Part shown: in pieces, positions 38,138 through 45,786 of the stretch
How the letters are laid out: every line of letters starts with the position of its first letter
How positions within the stretch are numbered: the first letter of the stretch is position 1
From: Pseudomonas moorei
Lineage (GTDB): Bacteria > Pseudomonadota > Gammaproteobacteria > Pseudomonadales > Pseudomonadaceae
Direction: 5' to 3'
Length of the DNA stretch: 64,000 nucleotides
Assembly (NCBI RefSeq): GCF_008801475.1
Contig: NZ_VZPP01000004.1
Span: forward strand, 372,001-436,000
Program-made: the position numbers and the translations under genes
The notes under the pieces: generated by a model
Seen by the model: the letters and a program-made list of their open reading frames with translations, nothing else
Told to the model about the DNA's origin: nothing
Databases searched by the model: none

Positions 38138-38911
38138 TTACTGGCCGGTGAAGGTCGGCGTGCGTTTTTCCTGGAAGGCGGCGATGCCTTCGTCGCGGTC
38201 GCGGGTGCCGGCCAGCACGGTGAAGGCATGGCGCTCGAAACGCAGGCCGCTGGCCAGGTCGGTGTCCATGGCCTTGAGCAGCGCTTCCTTGGCCAGGCGC
38301 ACCGCCAGCGGGGCTTTGCCGGCAATGCTGCGGGCGATTTGCACGGCGCGCTCGACCGTGAATTCCGGTTGCGTCACTTCGCTGACCAGCCCGGCGCGCT
38401 GGGCCTGACGGGCATCGATCGGCTCGCCGGTCAGGACCATTTGCATGGCCATGGATTTGCCGACGGCGCGCAGCAGACGCTGGGTGCCACCGGCGCCGGG
38501 CATGATCCCGAGGTTGATTTCCGGCTGACCGAAGCGGGCGTCTTCACCGGCAATGATGATGTCGGCGTGCATCGCCAGTTCGCAGCCACCGCCGAGGGCG
38601 AAGCCATTGACGGCGGCGATCAGGGGTTTGCTGAAGCGGGTGATGGCCTGCCATGAAGCCTGGCGCGGATCGTCGAGGATGCCGACCAGGTTGCGTTCGG
38701 CCATTTCCTTGATGTCGGCGCCGGCGGCAAAGGCCTTGCGGCTACCGGTGAGGACCACGGCGCGGGTCTCGGGGTCGGCTTGTGCGGCGCTCAGTTCGTC
38801 GGCCAGTTCGCCCAGCAATTGGGTGGTCAGGGCGTTCAGGGCTTGCGGGCGCTGCAGGGTAATCAGGCGCACGCCGGGCTCGATCAGTTCGACGGCAAGG
38901 GTTAGAGGCAT
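38138..38911 (-). CDS. paaF: 2,3-dehydroadipyl-CoA hydratase PaaF
   Basis: Enoyl-CoA hydratase of 257 residues acting on 2,3-dehydroadipyl-CoA. GSRKAFAAGADIKEMAE and GFALGGGCELAMHAD form the oxyanion hole; the two catalytic Glu residues are expected in the second segment and in QPEINLGIMPGAGG. It is the first gene of the paaFGHIJK unit. The frame is open upstream, but the ATG at 38911 fits the family. PaaX-like boxes lie about 95-120 bases upstream. Confidence 0.94.
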   Translation of the reverse strand: MPLTLAVELIEPGVRLITLQRPQALNALTTQLLGELADELSAAQADPETRAVVLTGSRKAFAAGADIKEMAERNLVGILDDPRQASWQAITRFSKPLIAAVNGFALGGGCELAMHADIIIAGEDARFGQPEINLGIMPGAGGTQRLLRAVGKSMAMQMVLTGEPIDARQAQRAGLVSEVTQPEFTVERAVQIARSIAGKAPLAVRLAKEALLKAMDTDLASGLRFERHAFTVLAGTRDRDEGIAAFQEKRTPTFTGQ

Positions 38912-39003
38912 GGCGGATGCCCTCAGGGTGCACGCTCGGCGGTGATGCCGGCTTGTTATTGGATCGGTCACAGGAACCGGTTTTGCCCGAGTATACCTGC
39001 AAC

Positions 39004-39245
39004 GTGATACGCAAACGCAATACAAAAATAGATTTAATGTGTCCTTTTGTCGTTGTGGTAGTCACTGGTTGTCCGTCGGGTATGGGCGTTCATATGCCTG
39101 AATGCCCCGGTTTTATTGGCTATTAAGCGGGTATTAGCGGCTGGCGCATGGCCGCTTTCACTGCCCTGTTCAAGTGATACGGTTTTTTGTCTTTGTGCTG
39201 GTAAAAGCGATGTGATACAAAATGAGCCATTATTTGCATCGCTTT
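39004..39245. promoter_or_regulatory. PaaX-type boxes in the paaF/paaY divergent promoter
   Basis: Sites GTGATACGCAAA (39004-39015) and CGCAATACAAAA (39016-39027) face paaF, and GTGATACAAAAT (39212-39223) faces paaY. The last is bracketed by a perfect inverted repeat AAAGCGAT (39204-39211) and ATCGCTTT (39238-39245). Similar elements lie before paaA, which suggests one repressor, PaaX, for all three promoters. Confidence 0.6.
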
Positions 39246-39260
39246 GTGAAGGAACCTGCC

Positions 39261-39857
39261 ATGACCTGCTACAGCCTTGATGGCCTGACTCCAGTGGTTG
39301 ACCCCACTGCCTATGTGCATCCGTCCGCCGTGCTGATCGGTGATGTGATCGTCGGTCCTCATTGTTATGTCGGGCCGCTGGCGAGTCTGCGCGGCGACTT
39401 TGGCCGGATCGTCCTGGAGGAAGGCGCCAATCTGCAGGACACCTGCGTGATGCACGGCTTTCCCGACAGCGACACGGTGGTCGAGCGCAACGGCCACATC
39501 GGTCATGGCGCGGTACTGCATGGCTGCCGGATCGGCGCCGACGCATTGGTGGGCATGAATGCCGTGGTCATGGACAACGCGCGCATCGGCTCGCGTTCAT
39601 TCGTCTCGGCGGCAGCGTTCGTCAAGGCCGGTTTCGAATGCCCCGAGCAGTCGCTGGTGATGGGCGCCCCGGCCAGCGTCAAGCGCACACTCAGCGATCA
39701 GGAAGTGGCGTGGAAACAGGCAGGCACCCGCGAGTATCAGCAATTGGCCCAGCGTTGCCTGGAACAGATGCAGGTCTGCGAACCGCTGACCGAGCCGGAG
39801 CCGGATCGCCCGCGCATCAGCGACAGTGGCTTGCGGCCCAAGGGCACGATTTCGTGA
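39261..39857 (+). CDS. paaY: Phenylacetate pathway thioesterase PaaY (hexapeptide-repeat protein)
   Basis: A 198-residue left-handed beta-helix protein of the gamma-carbonic-anhydrase fold, with thioesterase activity on pathway intermediates in E. coli. Hexapeptide repeats run from about 20 to 145 (for example [19 protein letters not shown]). Metal His residues are likely in MHGFPDSD and [12 protein letters not shown]. The ATG at 39261 follows GAAGGA. It is divergent from paaF and upstream of paaX. Confidence 0.93.
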   Translation: MTCYSLDGLTPVVDPTAYVHPSAVLIGDVIVGPHCYVGPLASLRGDFGRIVLEEGANLQDTCVMHGFPDSDTVVERNGHIGHGAVLHGCRIGADALVGMNAVVMDNARIGSRSFVSAAAFVKAGFECPEQSLVMGAPASVKRTLSDQEVAWKQAGTREYQQLAQRCLEQMQVCEPLTEPEPDRPRISDSGLRPKGTIS

Positions 39858-39867
39858 ACACCATCTT

Positions 39868-39963
39868 CCCCTGTGGGAGCGGGCTTGCCCGCGATGGCGT
39901 AGTGTCAGATGGCGTAAATTTGTTTGAACCGCCGTTATCGCGGGCAAGCCCGCTCCCACAGGG
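39868..39963. repeat. REPIN between paaY and paaX
   Basis: CTGTGGGAGCGGGCTTGCCC and its inverted partner enclose about 45 bases. It is closely related to the REPIN between paaE and paaZ. Confidence 0.9.
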
Positions 39964-40003
39964 TTTTCTGTATATTCCTTTTCTTTTTTCGCTCGGTACG
40001 CCC

Positions 40004-40927
40004 ATGTCGTCCCTGACACCTTTGAACCACTTGATTACCCGCTTCCAGGAGCAGACCCCGATCCGCGCCAGCTCCTTGATCATCACCTTGTACGGCGATG
40101 CCATCGAGCCCCATGGCGGGACGGTGTGGCTGGGCAGCCTGATTCAGTTGCTCGAACCGATCGGCATCAACGAACGGCTGATCCGCACCTCGATTTTCCG
40201 CCTGACCAAGGAAGGCTGGCTGACCGCCGAAAAAGTCGGGCGTCGCAGTTACTACAGCCTGACCGGCACCGGTCGCCGTCGTTTCGACAAGGCGTTCAAG
40301 CGGGTCTACAGCACCAGCATGCCGGCCTGGGACGGTTCCTGGTGCCTGGTGATGCTGTCGCAGTTGACTCAGGACAAGCGCAAACAAGTGCGTGAAGAAC
40401 TGGAGTGGCAAGGTTTTGGTGCGATTTCACCGGTGGTGCTGGCGTGCCCGCGCAGTGACCGCACCGATGTCAACGCGACCCTGATCGACCTCGGCGCCCA
40501 GGAAGACACCATCGTCTTCGAAACCACCGCCCAGGACGTGCTGGCCTCGAAGGCCCTGCGCCTGCAGGTGCGCGAGAGCTGGAACATCGAGGAGCTGGCG
40601 ACCCATTACAGCGAGTTCATTCAATTGTTCCGGCCGCTCTGGCAAGCGCTTCGCGAGCAGGAGAACCTGCAGCCGGCGGACTGTTTCCTGGCACGGATTC
40701 TGCTGATCCATGAATACCGAAAACTGCTGTTGCGCGATCCGCAACTGCCGGACGAGTTGTTGCCCGGCGATTGGGAAGGGCGTGCGGCGCGGCAGTTGTG
40801 CCGCAACATTTACCGTTTGATTTACGCCAAGGCCGAGGAATGGCTGAACGCTGCACTGGAAACGGCCGACGGCCCGTTGCCGGATGTGGGGGAAAGTTTT
40901 TACCGGCGTTTTGGCGGACTCAAGTAA
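40004..40927 (+). CDS. paaX: Phenylacetate operon transcriptional repressor PaaX
   Basis: A GntR-like winged-helix repressor of 307 residues that binds paa promoters and is released by phenylacetyl-CoA. The N-terminal DNA-binding part (about 15-95) contains RASSLIITLYGDAI and RLIRTSIFRLTKEGWL; a C-terminal PaaX domain follows (about 105-290). It lies 146 bases behind paaY with a REPIN between. Confidence 0.95.
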   Translation: MSSLTPLNHLITRFQEQTPIRASSLIITLYGDAIEPHGGTVWLGSLIQLLEPIGINERLIRTSIFRLTKEGWLTAEKVGRRSYYSLTGTGRRRFDKAFKRVYSTSMPAWDGSWCLVMLSQLTQDKRKQVREELEWQGFGAISPVVLACPRSDRTDVNATLIDLGAQEDTIVFETTAQDVLASKALRLQVRESWNIEELATHYSEFIQLFRPLWQALREQENLQPADCFLARILLIHEYRKLLLRDPQLPDELLPGDWEGRAARQLCRNIYRLIYAKAEEWLNAALETADGPLPDVGESFYRRFGGLK

Positions 40928-41029
40928 CACGTCATGGTGCAGGGAGCAGGGTTGTTCAGGAGATGCGAAGCACCCCGATGTCGTGTGGATTGACGTAGAC
41001 AATAAAAATAAGCCTGCGTGAGGCCTGAC

Positions 41030-41944
41030 ATGATTTCTACAATTGCACAGCGCCAGGATGGGTTCGATCAGTGGATCCATCAGATCAACCAGATCTGTGG
41101 CGCCTTCAACGCACAACCCCTGGGCACCGGGTTTGCCGGGCAGATCCGCGAATACCGCAGCGATGCCCTCAAGCTCAGCTTTGTCGATGCCTGTCAGGCG
41201 CGCCTGTATCGCACGCCTCAGGAAGTCGCGGCGGGCGAGGGCGGCAAGTACTTCGCGGTATTCCAGCTCGATGGTACGGCGGCCATGGCCCAGGGCGACG
41301 ACAAGGTGCTGCTGTCCGCCGGCGACATCACACTGATCGATGCCGCGCGCCCGAGCGACTTCACCTACAGCGAAAACTCCCAGCAGTTGTCGCTGATCCT
41401 GCCGTATCAATTGGTCGAGCAGACCCTGCGCTTCAACCAGGTCAAGTGCGGTCACCGCATCGCCGCGACGTCGCCCATCGCCATGCTGTCGCACCGGTTG
41501 GTGCTTGATGCCACCCGCCAGCCAAACCTCGGCCGTCAGGAAAGCGAAGCGACCCTGGAAGCGATTGTCAGCCTGCTGCGTCCGGCCATCAGCCAGACCG
41601 ACGACTGCACGGATCTGCATGAACGCACCTTCCGCAAGACCCTGAGTTTTATCGACCAGCACATCCGCTCGGAAGAGCTGTGCCCGGAATGGCTGGCGCG
41701 GGAAGTGGGCATGTCCACTCGCGGGCTGTACCGGATGTTTGCCAAGAAGGGCCTGGTGGTGGCGCGCTACATCAAGAATCGTCGCCTGGACCTGTGCGCC
41801 GAATCCCTGCGCCAATCGGGCAAGGAGCAAAAGTTGTCGGTGCTGGGCTACTCGTGGGGTTTTTCCGATTCGAGCTACTTCTCCACAGCGTTCAAGTCAC
41901 GCTTCGGCATCGCGCCGGGGGAATACCGCAAGCTGCATGCTTGA
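41030..41944 (+). CDS. feaR: AraC-family regulator, FeaR-like
   Basis: A 304-residue AraC-type activator resembling FeaR, which in E. coli activates the amine oxidase tynA and aldehyde dehydrogenase feaB for phenylethylamine use. An N-terminal sensory cupin-like domain (about 20-190) precedes two helix-turn-helix motifs (about 205-300): WLAREVGMSTRGLYRMF and LGYSWGFSDSSYFSTAFK. The ATG at 41030 has GAGG 7 bases upstream. Its position beside paaX and near tynA supports the assignment. Confidence 0.8.
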   Translation: MISTIAQRQDGFDQWIHQINQICGAFNAQPLGTGFAGQIREYRSDALKLSFVDACQARLYRTPQEVAAGEGGKYFAVFQLDGTAAMAQGDDKVLLSAGDITLIDAARPSDFTYSENSQQLSLILPYQLVEQTLRFNQVKCGHRIAATSPIAMLSHRLVLDATRQPNLGRQESEATLEAIVSLLRPAISQTDDCTDLHERTFRKTLSFIDQHIRSEELCPEWLAREVGMSTRGLYRMFAKKGLVVARYIKNRRLDLCAESLRQSGKEQKLSVLGYSWGFSDSSYFSTAFKSRFGIAPGEYRKLHA

Positions 41945-41987
41945 GTGAAGCGCTTTTCGCAGGGTTTTGTGCCATCCATCCGTGTTT

Positions 41988-42731
41988 TCAGGCACCGTTC
42001 TTGAGCAATTCGCTGAAGGCCTCCAGCTCGCTTTTCTCCAGATCGGAAACCAGCACAAAGCGCATGTGGTTCGCTTGCCAGGACACAACGTTAAAGCCAC
42101 GGATGGTCTGAGTCTGGCGCGGCTTGTCGGCTTCCGGCGCGGGCAGGATAAACACATTGATGATGTGCTTGGCCCGGCCATAACTCAGCGCCGCCGTGGT
42201 CTGGTGTTGCAGATAATCCAGGCGCCCGCCCAACAGGGGAAAGCCTTGCGCCGCGTAGTCGAACACCGGTGGCGAGAAGTCGAGTTTGCCGGTGAACCAG
42301 GGCTTGACGGTGTGGCGGTCGGACGAAATCACATCGTTCAGATGCTCGCCCATCAACGAGCGGACATGACTGGAAACCGCCTCGTCCATCAACGGCTGCT
42401 CGCTGCCCGGCGTCGCCACATACAGCACCATCGCCAAGGCCAGCGCCGCCGCTGAAAAAGCCGGTGCAAACCATTTGCGCCAGCGCTCCAGGGTCCCGGG
42501 CGCTGGCACCTCAGGGGTTTTCAAGCGGGCAACCAAGGAGGCCGGCGCGGCGTAATACGGCGCCTTGTGCCTGACGCTGACCTTCAACCGCTGCGCCTGA
42601 TCCAGTAACCGCGCGCAGTCGGCGCACTCGGCCAGATGCCCGGCCACATTGGCCGCTGTCGCGGGATCGAGTTCCTTGTCCAGATAGCCGTGCATCAGCG
42701 TCTGGCAAACCGTGCAGTCGAGTTCATTCAT
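41988..42731 (-). CDS. Anti-sigma factor (zinc-finger type, membrane-bound)
   Basis: A 247-residue probable anti-sigma factor. The N-terminus has the zf-HC2 pattern: C in TVCQTL, H in GHLAECADCARLL and the C-x-x-C pair. One membrane helix (about residues 90-105, SAAALALAMVLYVA) separates it from a periplasmic domain of about 140 residues. Its start overlaps the sigma gene stop by eight bases, the usual arrangement for a cognate pair. Confidence 0.88.
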   Translation of the reverse strand: MNELDCTVCQTLMHGYLDKELDPATAANVAGHLAECADCARLLDQAQRLKVSVRHKAPYYAAPASLVARLKTPEVPAPGTLERWRKWFAPAFSAAALALAMVLYVATPGSEQPLMDEAVSSHVRSLMGEHLNDVISSDRHTVKPWFTGKLDFSPPVFDYAAQGFPLLGGRLDYLQHQTTAALSYGRAKHIINVFILPAPEADKPRQTQTIRGFNVVSWQANHMRFVLVSDLEKSELEAFSELLKNGA

Positions 42732-43236
42732 GAGCGTGCAACTTCAATAGTTCGAGCTTGAGCATGGCGCGAGCCCTGGCCAGCCTCGACATGACGGTAC
42801 CGATGGGAATGTCGACCACCAGGGCGATGTCCTTGTAAGCCAGGTCTTCGAGTTCTTTGAGAATGATCACCTCACGAAACGCCGGTGGCAGGGCGCACAG
42901 GGCTTGCTGGATCAGCGCCGCATTTTCGGTATGGATGGCCAGCAGTTCCGGGGTCTGGCTGTGGCTCATCGCAGCCTCGTTTTCACCTGGCTCGTCGTCG
43001 AAAGCGACCCAGTGCCGTCCGGCCGAGGCCTTGAGCCAGGTGTAGCTTTCGTTGCGCACGATGGTCAGAAACCAGGCCTTGGCGTTGCCGTCGACGAAGC
43101 GGTGCGCAAACCGCAAGGCGCGCAGGGCGCTTTCCTGCACGACATCGTGCGCGGCGCTGTCATTGCCCGTGAGCCAGCGCGCGAGGTTGTAAGCGGCATC
43201 CAGGTGCGGCGCAAACAGTTCCTCAAATCGCTTCAT
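42724..43236 (-). CDS. ECF-family RNA polymerase sigma factor
   Basis: A 170-residue ECF sigma factor. Region 2 (about 10-75) contains ARWLTGNDSAAHDVVQESAL and FLTIVRNESYTW; region 4 (about 110-165) has LPPAFREVIILKELEDLAYK and GTVMSRLARAR. It is divergent from the metallophosphoesterase and cupredoxin genes and shares with them a symmetric promoter element, so self-activation and control of those two genes are likely. Confidence 0.92.
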   Translation of the reverse strand: MKRFEELFAPHLDAAYNLARWLTGNDSAAHDVVQESALRALRFAHRFVDGNAKAWFLTIVRNESYTWLKASAGRHWVAFDDEPGENEAAMSHSQTPELLAIHTENAALIQQALCALPPAFREVIILKELEDLAYKDIALVVDIPIGTVMSRLARARAMLKLELLKLHAHE

Positions 43237-43277
43237 AGTGGTTCCCGCACTGTCCCACCCCTATAACTGCGGTGCAT

Positions 43278-43326
43278 GGTCTTTTATTCCCGGGAAAATT
43301 TATTTTTTCGACAGGGAATAAAGACC
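43278..43326. promoter_or_regulatory. Symmetric GGGAATAAA promoter elements between sigma and phosphoesterase genes
   Basis: GGTCTTTTATTCCC (43278-43291) and GGGAATAAAGACC (43314-43326) are inverted copies that differ only by one extra T, separated by 22 bases. Each arm faces one of the two divergent genes. GGGAATAA resembles the GGAA-type -35 boxes of ECF sigma factors, so these may be a pair of divergent promoters read by the adjacent sigma factor. Confidence 0.6.
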
Positions 43327-43389
43327 CGTCCTGCAAGGTTTTACCTCGTGTCAGCTACATCACTGTAGTTCTCCAGCGAGGGAATACCG

Positions 43390-44358
43390 ATGGACATTCA
43401 AGCAAAACATCCACTGCGCACCGACGCCCCGTTGAATCCCGACCGCCGAACACTGCTCAAATGCTCGGCGTGGGCCGGGGCCGGGGTCCTCTGGGCCTTG
43501 AGCGGCGGCATCCCCCGGGCCTTCGCTCTGGACGACACGGGGAACGTCTCCGATCCCAAGGCGCTGGCCAGCACCTTTCACTTCGTGCAGATCAGCGACT
43601 CGCACATCGGTTTCAACAAGGAGGCCAATCCGGATCCGGTGAAGACTTTGCAAGTGGCGATCGACAAGGTCGTCGCGCTGCCCAAGCGTCCATCGCTGAT
43701 CCTGCATACCGGCGATATCACCCACCTGTCCAAACCCGCCGAGTTCGACACCGCCGCACAATTGCTCAAGGGCCTGCCGTCCACCGTGCACTATGTGCCG
43801 GGCGAGCACGACACCCTCGACGAGGGCGGCGGCAAGCTCTATCTGGAGCGTTACGGCAAGGGCACCAAAGGCAATGGCTGGTACAGCTTCGACGACCACG
43901 GCGTGCATTTCATTGCGCTGGTGAACGTCTTCAACTTCCAGGCTGGCCATGAAGCGACCCTTGGCGCCGATCAACTGGCCTGGCTGGCCGATGACTTGCG
44001 CGCGGTGAGCAGCAGCACCCCGATTGTCGTGTTCACCCATATTCCGTTGTGGACCATCTATCAGCCGTGGGGCTGGGGCACCGAGGATGGCGACCAGGCG
44101 ATTGCCATGCTGCGCAAGTACGGTTCGGTGACGGTGCTGAACGGGCACATCCACCAGGTCATCCAGAAGGTCGAGGGCAATATCACCTTCCACACCGCGC
44201 GCGGTACGGCTTATCCACAACCGGCACCGGGCACGGCGCCGGCTCCGGGACCGATGACGGTGGCGGCGGATCAATTGCGTAATTACCTGGGGATCACCGA
44301 TGTGCGTGCGACGCAGGGTGAGCACCCCTTGGCCCTGATCGATTCGACACTGGTTTAG
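43390..44358 (+). CDS. Tat-exported metallophosphoesterase
   Basis: A 322-residue calcineurin-like phosphoesterase with a twin-arginine leader (RRTLLKCSAWAGAG then a cleavage region near AFALDD), so it acts in the periplasm. Metal-binding motifs are in order: DSHIGF, LHTGDITH, PGEHD (in place of the common GNHD), FTHIPLW and NGHIHQ. The substrate may be a nucleotide, phospholipid or phosphoester. It is followed within 14 bases by the cupredoxin gene and is divergent from the ECF sigma gene. Confidence 0.87.
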   Translation: MDIQAKHPLRTDAPLNPDRRTLLKCSAWAGAGVLWALSGGIPRAFALDDTGNVSDPKALASTFHFVQISDSHIGFNKEANPDPVKTLQVAIDKVVALPKRPSLILHTGDITHLSKPAEFDTAAQLLKGLPSTVHYVPGEHDTLDEGGGKLYLERYGKGTKGNGWYSFDDHGVHFIALVNVFNFQAGHEATLGADQLAWLADDLRAVSSSTPIVVFTHIPLWTIYQPWGWGTEDGDQAIAMLRKYGSVTVLNGHIHQVIQKVEGNITFHTARGTAYPQPAPGTAPAPGPMTVAADQLRNYLGITDVRATQGEHPLALIDSTLV

Positions 44359-44372
44359 CGGAGGAAATGGGA

Positions 44373-44681
44373 ATGAAAGCGCGATTGTTGGCTGTTGTCT
44401 GCCTGCTGCTGTCGATGCCGGTGTGGGCTCAGGAGGTGAAAGTCGATATCAAGGAATTCATGTTCGGGCCCAAGGATTTGAACGTGGCCGTGGGCACCAA
44501 AGTGACATGGGTGAACGACGACGAAATTCCGCACACGGTGGCGGAAACCCACAAGCTGTTTCGCTCCGGGGCGCTGGATACCGGTGACAGCTATTCCTGG
44601 GTGTTCAATACACCGGGGGAATATGAGTATTTTTGTGCGCTGCATCCGCAGATGCTGGGGAAGATTGTGGTGAGCCAATGA
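44373..44681 (+). CDS. Periplasmic cupredoxin (plastocyanin/amicyanin-like)
   Basis: A 102-residue secreted blue-copper protein with a signal peptide ending at VWAQE. Type 1 copper ligands are evident: His in DEIPHTV and Cys, His, Met in FCALHPQM. I chose the ATG at 44373 because GGAG is 9 bases away; the ATG at 44367 would be too close. Cotranscription with the phosphoesterase suggests a shared function, perhaps in redox or copper homeostasis. Confidence 0.88.
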   Translation: MKARLLAVVCLLLSMPVWAQEVKVDIKEFMFGPKDLNVAVGTKVTWVNDDEIPHTVAETHKLFRSGALDTGDSYSWVFNTPGEYEYFCALHPQMLGKIVVSQ

Positions 44682-44696
44682 GCGGACCGATGTAAC

Positions 44697-44783
44697 CCTG
44701 TGTGCGAGCTTGTTCGCGATGGCGTGTCAGTCGACACCCATGTTGCTGATACTCCATCGCGAGCAAGCTCGCTCCTACAGGGG
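44697..44783. repeat. REPIN upstream of the DUF6124 locus
   Basis: A REP doublet whose loop (about 44720-44753) is nearly identical to the reverse complement of the loop of the REPIN at 45692-45782. Confidence 0.85.
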
Positions 44784-44789
44784 ATTGGC

Positions 44790-45065
44790 GCGCCACCTTC
44801 GCCGGGTGCTTCCCGTTCGCCGCGAGGGTGGCGTAGGACGTATCCGTATCTTGGTGCGCCGGAGCTGTAGGATTTTTTTGGGTGGGATGATTGCCAGTGG
44901 CGAGGGGGCCGCTTCGCAGCCCAGCGGGAGCGAGCTCCCTCGCCACAGATGCTCGTCGCTCAGCGGCTTTCAAGGTTACTTCCCGAAAGCCACGACGCCT
45001 TGCGTCGTTGCCTACGGTTACGCCAGAATCCGCCGGCTTGTGCGCCCTGGGGCCGCTCGGTAACT
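44790..45065. repeat. Palindrome-rich intergenic region
   Basis: No gene is supported here. A long imperfect hairpin lies at about 44790-44838 (CGCCACCTTCGC against GCGAGGGTGGCG). A second REP family unit is at about 44896-44949, carrying GGGAGCGAGCTCCC. A small stem ACGACGCCTTGCGTCGT is near 44990-45008. These look like repeat insertions between the cupredoxin gene and the DUF6124 leader. Confidence 0.55.
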
Positions 45066-45074
45066 TGATTCGCG

Positions 45075-45294
45075 TCACTGATGGTCAGTGATCGGGTTTA
45101 GTAGCCCGGCCAAGGTTAAAGCGGTCGCATGAGCATCGGCAGGTATCCGCCTGCACTTAATGGTAGCTGTGCGCATGGCGTCCTCGGGCGCGCCGGTTTT
45201 TGCTTTCCCTTGCCGGTCTACTAACTTGCGCACAGCTGCCACCCCTTCGTGTAGTAGCGAAAGGGTGCGGCCCAACTAATTAAGGGAAGCACTC
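45075..45294 (+). ncRNA. Structured 5' leader of the DUF6124-like gene (candidate RNA element)
   Basis: Five stems can be drawn in 220 bases. They are: TCACTGA/TCAGTGA (45075-45091); CGGG/CCCG (45093-45108); GCAGG/CCTGC (45139-45154); a long closing stem GGTAGCTGTGCGCA/TGCGCACAGCTGCC (45162-45175 with 45227-45240, 13 of 14 pairs); and ACCCCTTCG/CGAAAGGGT (45241-45266). The ribosome site AAGGGA and the ATG follow at once. I recall similar leaders before related small genes in other Pseudomonas genomes, but that is from memory. Confidence 0.55.
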
Positions 45295-45606
45295 ATGATC
45301 AAACCATCACCGAATCCGCCGGACAGCGATCCCACAGCCCCTTCCGACCGCATCCCCTCCGCCGCCGACATCCGCGCCACCCCGCGCAAACTCTGCACCA
45401 TGTTCATCGTCAACCCGGAACTCGATGTCGAATCCCTGCTGGCCCACGCCTGCGAATCGTTGGCGTCGGCCAATGTCATGACTCTGGATCTGGCGGATCG
45501 TACGGAGGGGACCAGTCGCAATACGCTGCTGGGTATCGCGCAAGTGATCATGCTGGGCGAGCTGGCGGTAAACCGGGCGCTGGATCGAATCGATCCGCCC
45601 GAGTAG
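45295..45606 (+). CDS. DUF6124/DUF3077-like small protein
   Basis: A 103-residue acidic cytoplasmic protein beginning MIKPSPNPPDSDP, a start shared by a Pseudomonas-specific family of unknown function. The conserved core LFIV-type segment is FIVNPELDVESLLAHACESL, followed by helices to ALDRIDPPE. It has no signal peptide or membrane segment. It is monocistronic, with a complex leader upstream and REPINs on both sides. The function is unknown. Confidence 0.8.
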   Translation: MIKPSPNPPDSDPTAPSDRIPSAADIRATPRKLCTMFIVNPELDVESLLAHACESLASANVMTLDLADRTEGTSRNTLLGIAQVIMLGELAVNRALDRIDPPE

Positions 45607-45691
45607 ACGTCAAAAGATCATCCGAACGCGACCCGAGCCTGGGCCAGCTCAGGATTGACTGACGGGCATAAATCGGCTGCCCGGCAAAGAT

Positions 45692-45782
45692 CCCTGTAGG
45701 AGCGAGCCCGTTCGCGATGGAGTATCAGCAACACTGGTGTCGACTGACACGCCATCGCGAGCAGGCTCGCTCCCACAGGGGG
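45692..45782. repeat. REPIN downstream of the DUF6124 locus
   Basis: GTAGGAGCGAGCCCGTTCGC and an inverted partner. The loop GAGTATCAGCAACACTGGTG onwards is the reverse complement of the loop at 44697-44783 with about two differences. Confidence 0.88.
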
Positions 45783-45786
45783 GGCG

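Noticed and set aside
42724..43236. An iron-starvation (FecI-type) sigma factor
   Set aside because: No FecR-type anti-sigma or TonB receptor gene is adjacent; the partner is a zf-HC2 anti-sigma factor and the divergent genes are a phosphoesterase and a cupredoxin.
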